From the NCBI GenBank assembly GCA_036873135.1, contig JAPTYO010000012.1, positions 12,966,090 to 13,030,089 on the forward strand: 64,000 bases of DNA, in the 5' to 3' direction. Under the pieces are notes generated by a model. It worked only from the letters and a program-made list of their open reading frames with translations, was not told the DNA's origin and did not search any database. Both the position numbers and the translations under genes were made by a program. The stretch is from Clarkia xantiana subsp. parviflora (taxonomy: Eukaryota > Streptophyta > Magnoliopsida > Myrtales > Onagraceae). Shown here piece after piece: positions 1 to 11,489 of the stretch (position 1 is the stretch's first letter; every line of letters begins with the position of its first letter).

Positions 1-1010
1 ATATTTTTGGAAAACGACTTGGTGAATCTTCCGCCATCGGACTTTCCTCCATCGGGCTTGTGGGATTTCCCTCAATTAGGATGAGGAGGTTTACCACGAT
101 CTCCCCCACCATTTGGTTTGGACTTCTCCGACCGAAATTCGTGCAGCGACTCGGCCGTCACTATCGCCTTCTCCAAGTTCTCCACGCCCCGACGCTCCAA
201 CTCCGTCTTAGCCCATGGTTTGAGACCGTCCATGAACTGAAGAAAGCCTCGTTTTGGGTCATGGAAGGAATTTGAAGCATCAACTCCGTGAATTGCTTCA
301 CATACTCACCAAGTTCCCCCTTGTGCTCCAATCGACGAAGCTTTCCCCGCGCTTCGTTCTCGGCATACTCCGGGTAGAATGTTTGTGAAATTCCGCCATG
401 AACTCTTCCCAAGTTTGGATCTCCTCCCCTAGTCGGTTGTCCTGCCTATGACGCCACCAAACTAGTGCATTATCTTGCAAATAGGAAAAGATCATACCTA
501 GCCGAGACATATCATCGTCTACTGCCGTGGCTCGGAAGTAGTTCTCCATGCTAAAAAGGAAGTTGTCCACGTCTTTGGCCACTCGAGACCCCTTGAACTT
601 GTCCGGCCTAAGGACGTCCGGACGCGGACCGAGCTGTACCGCGCCCGCCCCTTCGACGCGGGTTCTCCGCACCCGATTCAGCTCCCTCTTGAGTTCAGCC
701 ACCTCCGCTCGCAAACCCACGAGCTCATTCACCTCTTCTCGGATGGCCGTGATGGTAGCTCCGAGCATGTCACCCTTCTTCCAAAGTTCCTCAGTTGAGT
801 CCTTCACATCCTTCTGGATTTCCTCCATTCCAGAATGGATTTCGTCCACACCTTTGGACGCACCAACCGCGTTGCTTGGACTTCCGCCACCACATTCTGT
901 AGCACCGCGAGTTGATGATATGGGTCCGCCAACTGCTCCTTGGTATTCATCCGGGTCTTCTCACCGCCTCTGACTGGGATGCCATCGATTAACCTTCCTC
1001 TGATACCACT
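1..1010 (-). pseudogene. Ty3/gypsy gag fragment, frameshifted, cut by window edge
   Basis: Remnant of the gag gene of an LTR retrotransposon read on the minus strand. The best piece (298-849) gives about 183 residues with an N-terminal heptad-like helix (EEVNELVGLRAEVAELKREL) and a gag core containing DKFKG, NFLFSMENYF and ALVWWRHRQ, as in chromovirus-type gypsy Gag. The next piece (about 161-412) continues the family pattern (FYPEYAENEARGKLRRL, then EYVKQFTELMLQIP) in another frame, so at least one frameshift separates them. The start lies near 1016 just inside the LTR and primer site. The rest of the element (pol, 3' LTR) is left of the window. The gag assignment is secure; the exact clade is inferred. 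Confidence 0.8.
1001..1008 (-). other. Primer binding site for initiator tRNA-Met
   Basis: Read on the minus strand the bases are TGGTATCA, continuing as GAGG, which matches the common plant TGGTATCAGAG site complementary to the 3' end of initiator tRNA-Met. It lies two bases inside the LTR that starts at 1011, as expected for first-strand priming. Confidence 0.8.
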
Positions 1011-1435
1011 TGTCACGGACCTGGATTATCTAGCGCTCCCTAACCCGTGCGGCCTTAGGATTCTGCTCCTAAGTCAGCCTTTTCCCTAGCAAAACTAAGA
1101 TGAGAAGAGTATGAAGTGGAGAGGAGCTTTGGAACTCAAGTGCTTATGATTTCTTAGATGATTTATAAATGAGGAGAGTTCCCCCTTATATAGGCTCCAA
1201 GGGAGTCATCTACCAACTACCCGCATTAATTACAAGAGTCACAACTACCCATTAAATGCTATCTCTAGATAATTCTACATATTACAAGAGTTATCTACAA
1301 GTGTGTGGAGTCTTTTAGAATCTTCTAAAATTATACACATCCCAAGACTCTTTGATATGGATTCCGATTTGTAAACGAGGCCCGACGTGTCACGGCCAAC
1401 CCTTAGATCATGTAAACTCCACGTCCGTCGTGACA
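1011..1435 (-). repeat. 5' LTR of the truncated gypsy element
   Basis: The 425-bp segment begins TGTCA and ends TGACA, with the primer site directly next to it on the gag side. On the minus strand a TATA box (CCTATATAAG, 1185-1194) lies inside, as expected for an LTR promoter. Only one LTR is visible because the element runs out of the window, so neither LTR divergence nor the TSD can be judged. The flanking bases CTAGG (1436-1440) would be one copy of the TSD. Confidence 0.75.
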
Positions 1436-1440
1436 CTAGG

Positions 1441-2903
1441 CTAGGCAATTTTTTCTCCGTCGTTCTTAACAGGCGCCACCCACTTCATTAATAATATATA
1501 GATCATGAAGATGGAAAGATATATATATATATATATGTAAACAATATATGATGGAGGTATATATGTAAACTATATATATATATATATAAACATATAGCTT
1601 AATATATATATTCATTAGGTAAATATATATTTCGGCAAGACCGATAATATATATAAACAACATATACAAATAAACAAACAATTATATATTTCTTTATTTT
1701 AATATTAATATACATATATATTCATCTATATAAATATAATATATATTCTTTTCCAATTTACTTCTCTCTCTTTATAACTATAACTATAACTACTATATAT
1801 ATATTCTTAAAAATATCATACTTTCCTAATTATATATTGTTTGGACCAAAGATCAACTTCCAAAGTTGGAAGGAATTATCGGAAGCAAACTCATTTTTGG
1901 ATACTTTGATGAGAATGGAGTTTGTAATAATTTCGTTGTTCATCACTCCTCAGTCCTCACCTAGAGAAGCTTGAATTAGGATATCTACAAATATCTTATC
2001 TTAGGGGTCGACTCCAAACTTATTATAAATAATAATTACTTTTTTATCTGTCTACACTTTAGTTGGCAACAAAAAAAAATGTCTACACTTCTGCCGTTTG
2101 GTACATTGTAAGTGACATTGCAAATAACATAAGTTAAATAATAATCATAAATTGTAGTATTTTGTTATGTTGCAATATAAAATATAATATTATATTACAA
2201 CATTTGATATATTTGAACATTATATTATTCTAACTAATATTAATATATTTCAGATTATACTATATATTAATATGATATCATCATTTAAATGTAACTTATT
2301 TTGAAAACTAAAACTTAATAATATTTAAATTTTAAGTTTTGTGTTTGATGCATGAATAAAAGAACAAATTTTAAAATACTAAAATTAAATTTTATGCTAA
2401 AAAATATTAAAAATAAATTTACGTGTGCTATTAAAACTCTTTTAATGGAAACCATTTATATAATTTATAAGATATTTTTATAAAAAAAAAATATTACGGA
2501 AATTTTTACTTATTTTATATGAATAATATAAGCAGTTTTTATTATAATAAAAATAATAAATAATAAATAAGTTTATCATAAGAACATAATCAATTACTTA
2601 ATTTATTTAATAAATAATAATAAAATATTAAAACTATGTAATCTCAGTTCTAATTTTATATTATTATATATTTTTTTTGTTATAATGAAGAAAGATATAG
2701 TAGTTGTAAAATGATGGTATAATATTAGTAAAACAAAATTATATTGTAATAAAATTAACATTCCAAAGTACGTTATATTATTTAAATGTAATATATATAT
2801 ACATTCCATGGAAACACCATTCATTTCGCTACAAAACATTGCCAAGTTCGACACATCCTCCCTTGAACCGATAATCTGTCCAAGTTCACTATCCCGGATC
2901 TCT
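1441..2903. other. AT-rich intergenic DNA with TA microsatellites
   Basis: There is no convincing gene. Dinucleotide TA runs occur at about 1519-1536, 1574-1590 and 1793-1803. The rest is low-complexity AT-rich sequence upstream of the MSRB promoter. Confidence 0.6.
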
Positions 2904-2911
2904 TATAAATA
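2904..2911 (+). promoter_or_regulatory. Probable TATA box of MSRB
   Basis: TATAAATA lies about 110 bp before the MSRB start codon and just upstream of a pyrimidine-rich leader. This spacing fits a plant core promoter with a leader of about 75-80 nt. Confidence 0.6.
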
Positions 2912-3013
2912 AATGCCAAACAAATCCACACTATCCCATATCTCCATCCCTCCATTTTCTGTCTCGCTCCTCAATTTTAACGTGTTCATTAAGTCAACTG
3001 CGTCGCGAAAGCA

Positions 3014-3113
3014 ATGGCCGTCCCTGAGAAGATCCACAAGTCGGAGGAGGAGTGGAGGGCCGTTCTCTCCCCGGAGCAGTTTCGGATCCTCCGCGAGAAG
3101 GGAACAGAGTCAG

Positions 3114-3148
<35 letters not shown>

Positions 3149-4360
3149 GATGTAATTGAATTCCATTTTACTCGCCGCCTCCATACTTGCATGTACAGTA
3201 TTAACATTTGACTTTGCTGTTTGTGCCTAACTCTTCTGCAATTCTGTAGATGAATACATCGGTAATGGTTTCAATTTCGTTATTCGAGATCATGTTATCA
3301 CCTAGACTCTGATATCACGGCGATCATGGAATCAACTTCTTTGATTAATGTTTTTTTTTTTTCTATTATCTAATAATACTTTTAACGCATCAATCAATTT
3401 GTTGAGCAACTATGACTTTTGATTTTATGTGTATATTCTTTGGTGGCAAAATGAAGTGTATCTATGGTTGTGAGCTCTATTTTGCTATTCTGCAATGGGG
3501 GTAACATGATATAAACACTATTCTGCTGGTTTAAATGCTTATAATCACTCATAGCCTTGTCAAGTCTTACAAAAGCCATTCAGTGTTAGCCTCAGCCATC
3601 ATCAACCTCTGTCTTTAGGATATAAGATCTAGTAGTAGCTAATTAGAATGATGAACTTTGTCTAGTGTTAACCAATCCCATGTCATTTGTGTTGTGGAGT
3701 GGAATTCCTTAACAAGAACATAAAGTGGGAGGGAATTTTCCAGTATCTCAAATCAATTACATTTTGAGATGTAGACAGTCCTTTTGGCCATGGCTTGCTT
3801 AGTAATTGAGACATGATATTGGAGATAACTTGCTTAGCTAGCTAGCTAGGGATCATCAATCAGTCTGTGGTTTTTTTAATTAATAATTAACTGGGTTTGG
3901 TGATATGGGTGGCAGGATTAAAGGGACAGGAGAGTATAACAAGTTTTATGCAGATGGGATATATAACTGTGCTGGATGTGGAACACCACTCTACAAGTCC
4001 ACCACTAAATTTGATTCTGGTTGTGGTTGGCCTGCTTTCTTTGAGGGCCTCCCTGGCGCTATCACTCGCTCTGTGAGTTGTTTTGTTAGCTTGCTTTCGT
4101 GTATATATAGTTGATGACTAATTTTCAACATGAATGAATCTGTCTGTATAGAAGAAATAAAACAAACTACTTACTTTTCTTTGTTGTTGTTGTTGGTTGT
4201 TGCAATGCAGCCTGACCCAGATGGTAGGAGAACTGAAATAACATGCACGGCTTGTGGTGGCCACCTCGGCCATGTCTTCAAGGGTGAAGGATTCTCAACT
4301 CCGACTGATGAACGCCACTGTGTCAACAGTGTATCTGTCAAGTTCATCTCTGAAAAGTGA
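3014..4360 (+). CDS. MSRB: Peptide methionine-R-sulfoxide reductase B, cytosolic type
   Basis: Reduces the R epimer of methionine sulfoxide in proteins, using thioredoxin-type donors. Exons are 3014-3108, 3916-4072 and 4211-4360, with GT-AG introns of 807 and 138 bp, giving 133 aa. The SelR/MsrB fold is complete: [16 protein letters not shown] near the N terminus, zinc cysteines C50/C53 (CAGC) and C96/C99 (CTAC), the SGCGWPAFF segment with C68 as likely resolving cysteine, and RHCVNS with catalytic C121. Cysteine rather than threonine at 68 marks the 2-Cys type. There is no N-terminal extension, so a plastid form is unlikely; the sequence resembles the short cytosolic Arabidopsis MSRB group. 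The ATG at 3014 is preferred because homologues start just before the KSEEEW motif. Neighbour: convergent with the CX9C gene. Confidence 0.93.
3117..3147. repeat. (TC)n microsatellite in MSRB intron 1
   Basis: About 15 uninterrupted TC repeats lie directly after the first donor site (exon 1 ends at 3108). A tract like this is likely to vary in length between individuals and sits close enough to the 5' splice site to matter for splicing. Confidence 0.9.
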
Positions 4361-5468
4361 TCGCAATCCTTCATGTCTTTTGCATTGTGTGGATTATTAG
4401 CTTAGCTAGCAATATTAATAGAAATAAGAAAAAAATTAGTGGTTGGTTGAACTAATTGTTGCTTTAGTAATAGTGAACAATGAGATCATCTTCATACCTA
4501 ATTTTGCTGTCTGCTTTATGTGCTGAGTTGTGTGTAACCGTGTATAGCACAATCTGATGTGTTGGGGTTACTTGTTCCATAAATGAAGTGATCATCTACT
4601 ACTACTTAAAACTCATATTCTGCAATGCATATCCTATTATATCTAGGGTTACTTGTTGCTAATCGTTGTCCCGGATTTGAAATGTAAATATTCAATGTCA
4701 CAACTATCAAATTGGTGTTGATCTCCATTTCTTTCTCTTAAAATTGACGAAACAAAAACAAGATTTTTAAGCAACAAATAAGCTTAAACCATGAGCAACA
4801 AATATGATACTTCGAAAAGTAAAAAATATGTTTTTGTTGCTTAAGATAATTTTAAATCCAAAATCAATCGAGAAATAAAAAATCCAAAATCAATTGAAAA
4901 ACGTGAAAAACAACAATAGTTGGGACATCAAATATTAACATTTTAAATTTGAGACATCAATTAGTAAATTCAATCAACAACCATCTCAGTAATTTATTAC
5001 CTGAACTTTGGTTTTGCCTCTCTTTAAATTCAATCTTATTTCCTTGTCAACCGGTACCCACTTCAAACTCATCTAAGTTAACATTATATGTTTTAGTTAC
5101 TAATTACTGTAAATGGAGCTATTGAAATGAATTGAGTTTTGGCAAGATCACATGAACTACAACAGGGATAGTAGCATGTATAATGCAGCTACAAAAAAAA
5201 TAAAGAAGAAAGTTGATGGTCAAGTCTCTTGAAATTCTTTTGACAATCCCATTATGATGAAGAGCAAAATTACACAAAATGTTGTATCGAATCCAATGAA
5301 GTTAGCCCTTCGGCACAAAAACTTGGAAGAAATAATTTGTTCAACCCTCATAAGGTTAGGTTATGCCACCGAATACAAATATTGAATTTAACCTATAATA
5401 TCGAATCCTTAGATCAATTGCAGTAGTAGTAGTTTAATCTTACAATAAATTCTTCTTTATTGCACTAA
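4361..5468. other. Intergenic region between convergent genes
   Basis: This is the 3' side of both MSRB and the CX9C gene. It is AT-rich, with AATAAA-like signals (for example near 4417-4430) and no open frame worth calling. No repeat or RNA gene was recognised. Confidence 0.5.
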
Positions 5469-6122
5469 TCACTTGGATCTGTCTTTGTTTCTCCTCTCAT
5501 GGCAAGCCTTTAGAGCTTGAACTTCTGCATATCAATCAAAAGAGAAATAATAAGCAATTCACATATCTAACTACACTCAACTAGAAAAGGGCAAATAAAT
5601 TGCAGAACCATTAGAATGTCTCTAGTTCTGAACCATTCAAGGCAAAATCTAAATATCAAGTAAACACAATAAACTAAGTCTGTGCTGCTGTTGATATTAA
5701 TGAATAATACCCTACATAGCAAACATAAGAGAGCAGAGCAGAGAAGAGAAGAGCAACAAATTAAATCGATTTTCATACCCTTTTGGCACAATTTCCAGTT
5801 TCTGTTGGAATTCACCAGACAATCCTGTAAAATCAAATCAGGATTGTTTAATCAGAAGAAAAAGAGAGGAGTGGTTTCAACTAGGGTTTTAATTTGAAAT
5901 AAAAACACAAAACAGACGGACGAAGAATGTCGTGTGTTTTTCTTCATCGATTTGTACCTGCAAGGACAAGTACACTGAAGAACACTCTTGTAGCTGTTTC
6001 ACGTTCTCGTCTTCTTCATCCGCGTCGCTCTGATGTAGTGGTAATTGGGCCGGCGACGGGGGATTCGGTGGCGGCGGCGCGGTGTTAGAGTTTCTGTCGG
6101 CTGGCTGCGGTTGTTGGGCCAT
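5469..6122 (-). CDS. Twin-CX9C (CHCH) mitochondrial assembly protein, COA4-like
   Basis: Predicted small intermembrane-space protein of the COX-assembly type. Minus-strand exons are 6122-5958, 5824-5779 and 5524-5469, with GT-AG introns of 133 and 254 bp; together they encode 88 aa. The N terminus (residues 1-40) is Pro/Gln-rich then acidic and probably disordered. It is followed by an exact twin CX9C: C47-X9-C57 and C68-X9-C78, spaced by LVNSNRNWKL, with aromatic and hydrophobic positions as in COA4/CHCHD8 proteins, then a short basic tail ending at TGA 5469-5471. Such proteins are imported and oxidised by the Mia40 relay and act around complex IV. The reading is supported because all three exons join in frame exactly at the cysteine spacing. 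Specific COA4 orthology is inferred from the W-x-x-C and V-Q-A-x-K-x-C pattern. Confidence 0.85.
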
Positions 6123-6230
6123 TTGATCCGTCTAATTCTAAGAGACAAAATTCCGCTTAGATGGACGTATATCTAATTATATTATTAAGTAAATGTTGGT
6201 TTTTGATAGCAATTTCTAAATTTACACAAA

Positions 6231-6289
6231 CTAGTATATCTGCACGTGCAATAACCGGTAATATATATTGATGTTGAATGTAATTTATA
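6231..6289 (-). mobile_element. Helitron 3' end (outer, older copy)
   Basis: On the minus strand the segment reads TTGCACGTGCA, a small palindrome, then GATATACTAG followed by T. This is the hairpin plus CTAG|T pattern of plant Helitron 3' termini. The body of this copy seems to be interrupted at 6290 by a second Helitron; its own 5' end was not found. It starts only 109 bp upstream of the CX9C gene's start codon. Confidence 0.55.
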
Positions 6290-6899
6290 CTAGGTAATTG
6301 CCCCGCGCATTGCGCGGGATTCAATGTTTTCTGTAGTAAATTTTTTCAATGTTCTTATTCCAATGTAAACCTTCATTCACATGGCACATCCACGTGACAT
6401 TGCTCTTCACACGACCAAATTTAATGAATTCACTCACCTTAATCTTAATCTTCATCTTCCTTCTTTGCCTTCTCTGCGTTTTTATCGAATTAATTATTTT
6501 GTTAACTTCTTCCATCTTGCTATCAAATCCTCCACAATAACTGCACTAAACATTATATTTTCATTACTCAATTGAAGAAACACCGAGAACCATTGCGTAA
6601 GGAAGGACCATTGTTTGCCATACTCGTAGAAGATAACGCGACCACAATTACTACATATATGTTCTCGATGCACAATGCTTAACTTAAGTTTGATGATCTT
6701 TTATGTGCCACCACAACTCAACATATCAACAATTATCCAATCTGCAAACATAAATGAGCTCCAAATTGTATTAAATTTCTAAATGTTGGGCTCAGTCTAG
6801 GTTCTAATTATTAAACCACCTTCGCACTTCATCTAAGCACTTAAATTTTAAAAAGTTTACATAACTTAATTTGTATAACAAACCTGCGGTGGCACCCAC

Positions 6900-6959
6900 A
6901 ATTAATGCGATTGATAGAACCTGCAATGCCAATTAATGCGATTGATAGAACCTGCAATG
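6900..6959. repeat. 29-bp tandem duplication
   Basis: Two copies of a unit beginning AATTAATGCGATTGATAG, separated by two bases, inside the Helitron interior. It is a local duplication with no coding meaning. Confidence 0.85.
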
Positions 6960-8610
6960 ATAAAGCTAAGAAGTTGTGTTCTCCAATACCTGTTACATCT
7001 GTGTATATTACATGTTCATAAGACATCTTTCTATAAACTGCTTGTAAAATTATATCACAACATCTTCAGGTTGTGTTGTGACGGAATTTCCTTATCTTCC
7101 GGTCTTTGATACACAGATTGCCATATCAAATATTTCTTGAAAACTCTGAAAAGACCCGAATTAAATAGACCGTAATGAAAGCAGCCGGTTAAATGTGATG
7201 GCGAACGCACATGTCCATGTAATGTATTTAAAGGAAGATTTACGAATTAACGCATTTTGCATCACGTTAAAATGCATAATTTGATAGTAACTTGTGCAAT
7301 TTCGTTAAGTTTTTTTATGAAGAAACCTACATAATTTGTATATTTTTTTTATGTGGTTGAAAGTTTACTATGTTTTTTTTTTGTCATAAAACAAATACTT
7401 CTTTGTTTTTATTTTATTTTGTCAAACCTTCAAAGTTCGGTTTTCTTTATATAAATCTTGAGGCATTTAAAGTGAAATGTTAAAGGAGCTGAACTTTCAA
7501 AATTTATAGGAACATACATGGGCGAGGTGTTATTAGAAATGAATAAAAACCCATAGTAAATGGACGGTCACCCACATTGGAGCAAAAATATGAAGTAAAA
7601 CACCAAATTTTCCCATAAAGTAAGTTTATTTCTCAATCATGGTATGGCTAACGGTAGAGATTCTATCACATTCGTCTATTTTGATTCAAGTTTAGGATAA
7701 AAGTGGCAGAACCTCATTAGCCCACATTTAAATACTAACATCAAATTTCAAGAATCTAAGGCAGTATCTATACTAATAAATAACAAAATCTAGAACATTA
7801 GTTTCTCACCTGAATAGATGCAAACATGACCAAGGTATACCGCGTATACTCCAAAATTTTCTTCCTACTCGCTTCACCTTATCTCATCTGCAGATCTTGC
7901 GACTTAGGATACATTGTATATGAGGCTGAAAAAGATCGAGGCATCGATTAACGAAACAATCCCGAGCAAGCAAATCCCAAATCGTTCAAACTTCGCCAAC
8001 AGAAAATGTAACCAAAGTGATCAACAAACTATTATGATCTTAATTTCCTGCAAATTCCTCACGGTTAACTCAACCAAGAGGAATGTAAATCTCAATATGA
8101 GACAGAGCTAAGTAGCCTAACAACATGAAGAACTTCTCAGACAATGAAATTTTTAAGAAATTGTCGATATTAATGGAGCTATCCTCGATTTAATACTAAA
8201 TTTTGAATTTTTTATATCGAGATGATGACTTGTCTCTTTTGGTCTCAGATGAGTTTTCTAACACTGATAAGAGCAAATTTATGAAGTTCTTCCATAGATC
8301 GCTTAGTGAAGGAGAAATGTAAAAAGCAATGTCATGAAAACTGCTAAAAATAAAAAACTATCAATGCTTAAGTTTCTTAAGATAATAAGATGATCTCTAT
8401 TTTTCTTAATTGAGCTTCTAATTAGGGTTCTGAGAAGTTAAAGTTCTAGTCTACATGTTGCATTCTATTTTGAAAACCCTAAAATAATTTACGAACACAG
8501 TAATACAAAAATAAAATATTTTCAGTCTATTGAGAGTGTGTTTATTTCACTTAATAACGGTGATTCTTAAATTGGCTACCTGAAAATTGAACTAAAACAC
8601 AAAGAACCAA

Positions 8611-8680
8611 AATCGTAATTCAATTTAAGAACTCACACAAATCGTAATTCAATTTAAGAACTCACACAAATCGTAATTCA
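8611..8680. repeat. 29-bp tandem repeat, about 2.4 copies
   Basis: The unit beginning AATCGTAATTCAATTTAAG is repeated twice with no differences seen by eye, plus a partial third copy. It lies in the Helitron interior. Confidence 0.85.
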
Positions 8681-9420
8681 GAATCTAGAACTCCGAAATT
8701 TTCAGATTTTAAGGGGAAATAAAAAAATCTAGGGTATTGTTTCAACTTTACGTGATTGATGATTGATAGTACTTGCCGGTGAAGAGAGGATCAAGAAGAT
8801 TCCATGGGCTGTGGTTGTCTGGTTTTCTTGTTTGAGTGGAGAAAGCGGCTTTGCATATCGACCGTTTTATTCTCAGAGAGTGTTGCTTTCCGCCAATGAA
8901 CTTAGGGAAGAACATGCAGCTAAAACGGGAAGAACTGAAGAAGACCCAAATACGACCACTTCCCCGATTGTGTGCGAACTGTGAAATCATCTACATTATC
9001 TCCTTGGCGATTCTGGAAGCTTGCGGTCAGCCATGGCTGTCAGTCATAAACCCCAACAATTAAAAAGACTCAGCGCATCGGAGTCACCGACGGAGGCACG
9101 AATTTAATACCGTTTTCGTCTTAATGGTCAAACAGAAACACCCAAACGAAAGTTGTAACCTCTGGCAATAACAGTAACAGATGAGTGAAACGAAACGGTA
9201 GCTAGCTAAAATAACGGAAGTTGGGATGTGAGAAGGGACTAAATGCACTGATTAAATTAATAAAAAAAATTAAATCATTACGACCAATCAGATTGCTTTA
9301 GGATGACATGGCATAATTTTAGAGTTTTGGTATCTAAATTATATTATATATAAATACTCTCAAAACATATACATAGAATATTAAATAAGTAAAAAAAATT
9401 CATAAAGTGTTTTAATAAAT

Positions 9421-10127
9421 GGTTAAGAACACAACAAGGGCCTGAATGTTTGCCAATGTTGTCAAAAGGGGTCTGAATTGAAAAATGATATTATTAAGGG
9501 CTTGAATTTTGAGTTATGTTTATATGAGAGGTCTCCGTCTTTTTTCTGTTAAAAGTGACAGAAAGTGGTCACATGCTTGGCATGTGACCGAAAATAAACT
9601 GAAAACCTGAAAATGCCCTCCGACCAAAGTGTGTCACTCACATGCTTGACCTAAAAAGATGAAGTCCGATCGGGGCCACAGAGAGCTCCGATCTGGAGCC
9701 CTGTGGCCCCGACCAGAGCCAAAGAGCTCCAGTCTGTGGCCCCGATCGGAGCCACAGAGCTCCAAAGCCCCGATCGGAGCTTTTTTGGCGGTCGCCGGAA
9801 TCGGGGTGGTGGTCGCCGGAGCCGGGTGGTGGTTGCCGGAGTCGGGGTGGTCGTCGGGGCGGTGGCCGGAGCTGTGGTGGCCTTAAGGGCATAATTAGTG
9901 TGCATGGGTATTTTAGACATTTCACATTTCGTTAATTAAACTGATAAATTGTATAATAATTGCAAAAGGGTAATTCTGTCATTTCACGTGGTTCTGTTAC
10001 ATTTAACAGAAAATTTGGACGGAAACCCGAAAAAACACAAACATGAAAATTCAGGCCCTTAATAATACCATTTTACAATTCAGACCCCTTTTGGCAAACA
10101 TTCAGGCCCCTATTGTGTTCTTAACCC
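9421..10127. mobile_element. MULE-type non-autonomous element, 10-bp TSD
   Basis: Terminal inverted repeats of about 90 bp: left GGTTAAGAACACAACAAGGG, right complement GGGTTAAGAACACAATAGGG. They are flanked by the direct repeat TTTAATAAAT (9411-9420 and 10128-10137). TIRs of this length with a 10-bp TSD are typical of Mutator-like elements. The centre (9655-9890) is GC-rich, built of short GATCGG/CCACAGAGCTCC repeats, and gives spurious open frames on both strands. There is no transposase. It is nested in the Helitron region. Confidence 0.85.
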
Positions 10128-11489
10128 TTTAATAAATGATAGACATCATTGACGTGTTTGTACGTTGCAGGCACGGAACACATTAGAACTTGTTGATACA
10201 CATTATATAAGTTAAAAACATAACAATATGTGGAACAAATAGTATGATCAGTTTTGCACATGCAACATGACTTATTTATAGATAACAAAATAATTGTTGC
10301 GTAACAAATTGATTAAACATATGATGCCAATTCATTAGAGGTTGATCATATATAAATCTGAAAATTACATGAGTTCTCTAAAACAGAACAATATTTTTTT
10401 ATATAATTAAATGTGACAAAAATTAAGTGGTCCAATAGGCTTCAAAGAGTTACACGTACACCACAAAATATAATCATGATTAACATCATTATACAGTACT
10501 GCAGTGTTGAAACCCATGACAAAAACCAGCCTTACGTACAACCCACAAGTAAATGGTAGCGCCAAGTTGAAGTAGGTACTAATGATAGAAACAGTTGGAA
10601 GGTCTTTGGTTCTACTTCTAAAAGATTTATAATCAAATATCTCAAAGAGTAGTAGACATAGATGATAATAAAAAAAACGGAGGATGCGTCCAAAATGACA
10701 CATGATCGTTTAGATATATGAAAATGACTCTATAGGAGTAACCAAAAGTACAACTCAACAAAAGTTTAGATAGTGAATTAGATTGTATAGATGCAGTAGT
10801 AAAATGACATGGACTGAGAATGAATGAATTCTACAAGAACAAACAAATTTTAAACTCTAGAAAACAAATGTTTTTGTACCATTGTCAGACTTTTCTCGAT
10901 AATGAAGCATCCTGCCATGGCAAACCGCTATCCCGATCTGGGAGGTACATCAGAAAAATTCTCCATCATGAGAGTGGCCGGAAATCTGCCACATAGTAGC
11001 GGCAACAGAGTGACGATTATTATAATTTAGAACTCATGTTGCGCCACAAGTCACCGTCATGCACTGTACTTTAATAACGGTATCACCGAATACAATAAGA
11101 GATTTGATGGTTGTTAAAAAAAATGTATAAAAAAGCTACGCGTGGGATGCTGCAAATCTTGGTAAGTATCTCGGTTGTGATATGCTTTATGAGGAGAACT
11201 GCCTGCCTGATGGTGGAATGGATACGTCGTTTTGAATATGAAAATGTGGGATGAATGAAATTCTTGAAATTGGGAAGAGGAACATCGTTTATACGTACGA
11301 TCATAGTTGGTAGGCTTCAATTTTATAAGGTATCAATGGCAATGATCAACAGTGTCGTTTGGATCTTGAATGGAACCCTACAGAGAAGCAATGAAACGGT
11401 TTGGGTTTAAAAATACAAATGGTAAAATGTGTAATTTATTTTGTTGGAGTCAGCTCAAACTAACCTTGACTTTTATATAGAGGAATAGA

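Larger units (their letters stand above)
6290..11489 (-). mobile_element. Non-autonomous Helitron, minus orientation
   Basis: The 3' end is strong: minus-strand CCCGCGC-AAT-GCGCGGG hairpin (about 6301-6318), then GCAATTAC and CTAG (6290-6293) followed by flanking T. The proposed 5' end at 11489 begins TCTATTCC TCTATATAAAAG with flanking A, giving the expected A|T insertion. No Rep/helicase frame was seen, so the element must be moved in trans. The interior is AT-rich and unrecognised, apart from short tandem duplications and the nested MULE at 9421-10127. The 3' end is secure; the 5' end is inference, so the length could be wrong. Confidence 0.55.

Noticed and set aside
8748..9063. Overlapping 73-80-codon ORFs on both strands
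   Set aside because: No domain or coding bias recognised; probably decayed DNA in the Helitron region.
9638..9925. Proline/arginine-rich ORFs on both strands
   Set aside because: Products of the GC-rich core of the MULE at 9421-10127.
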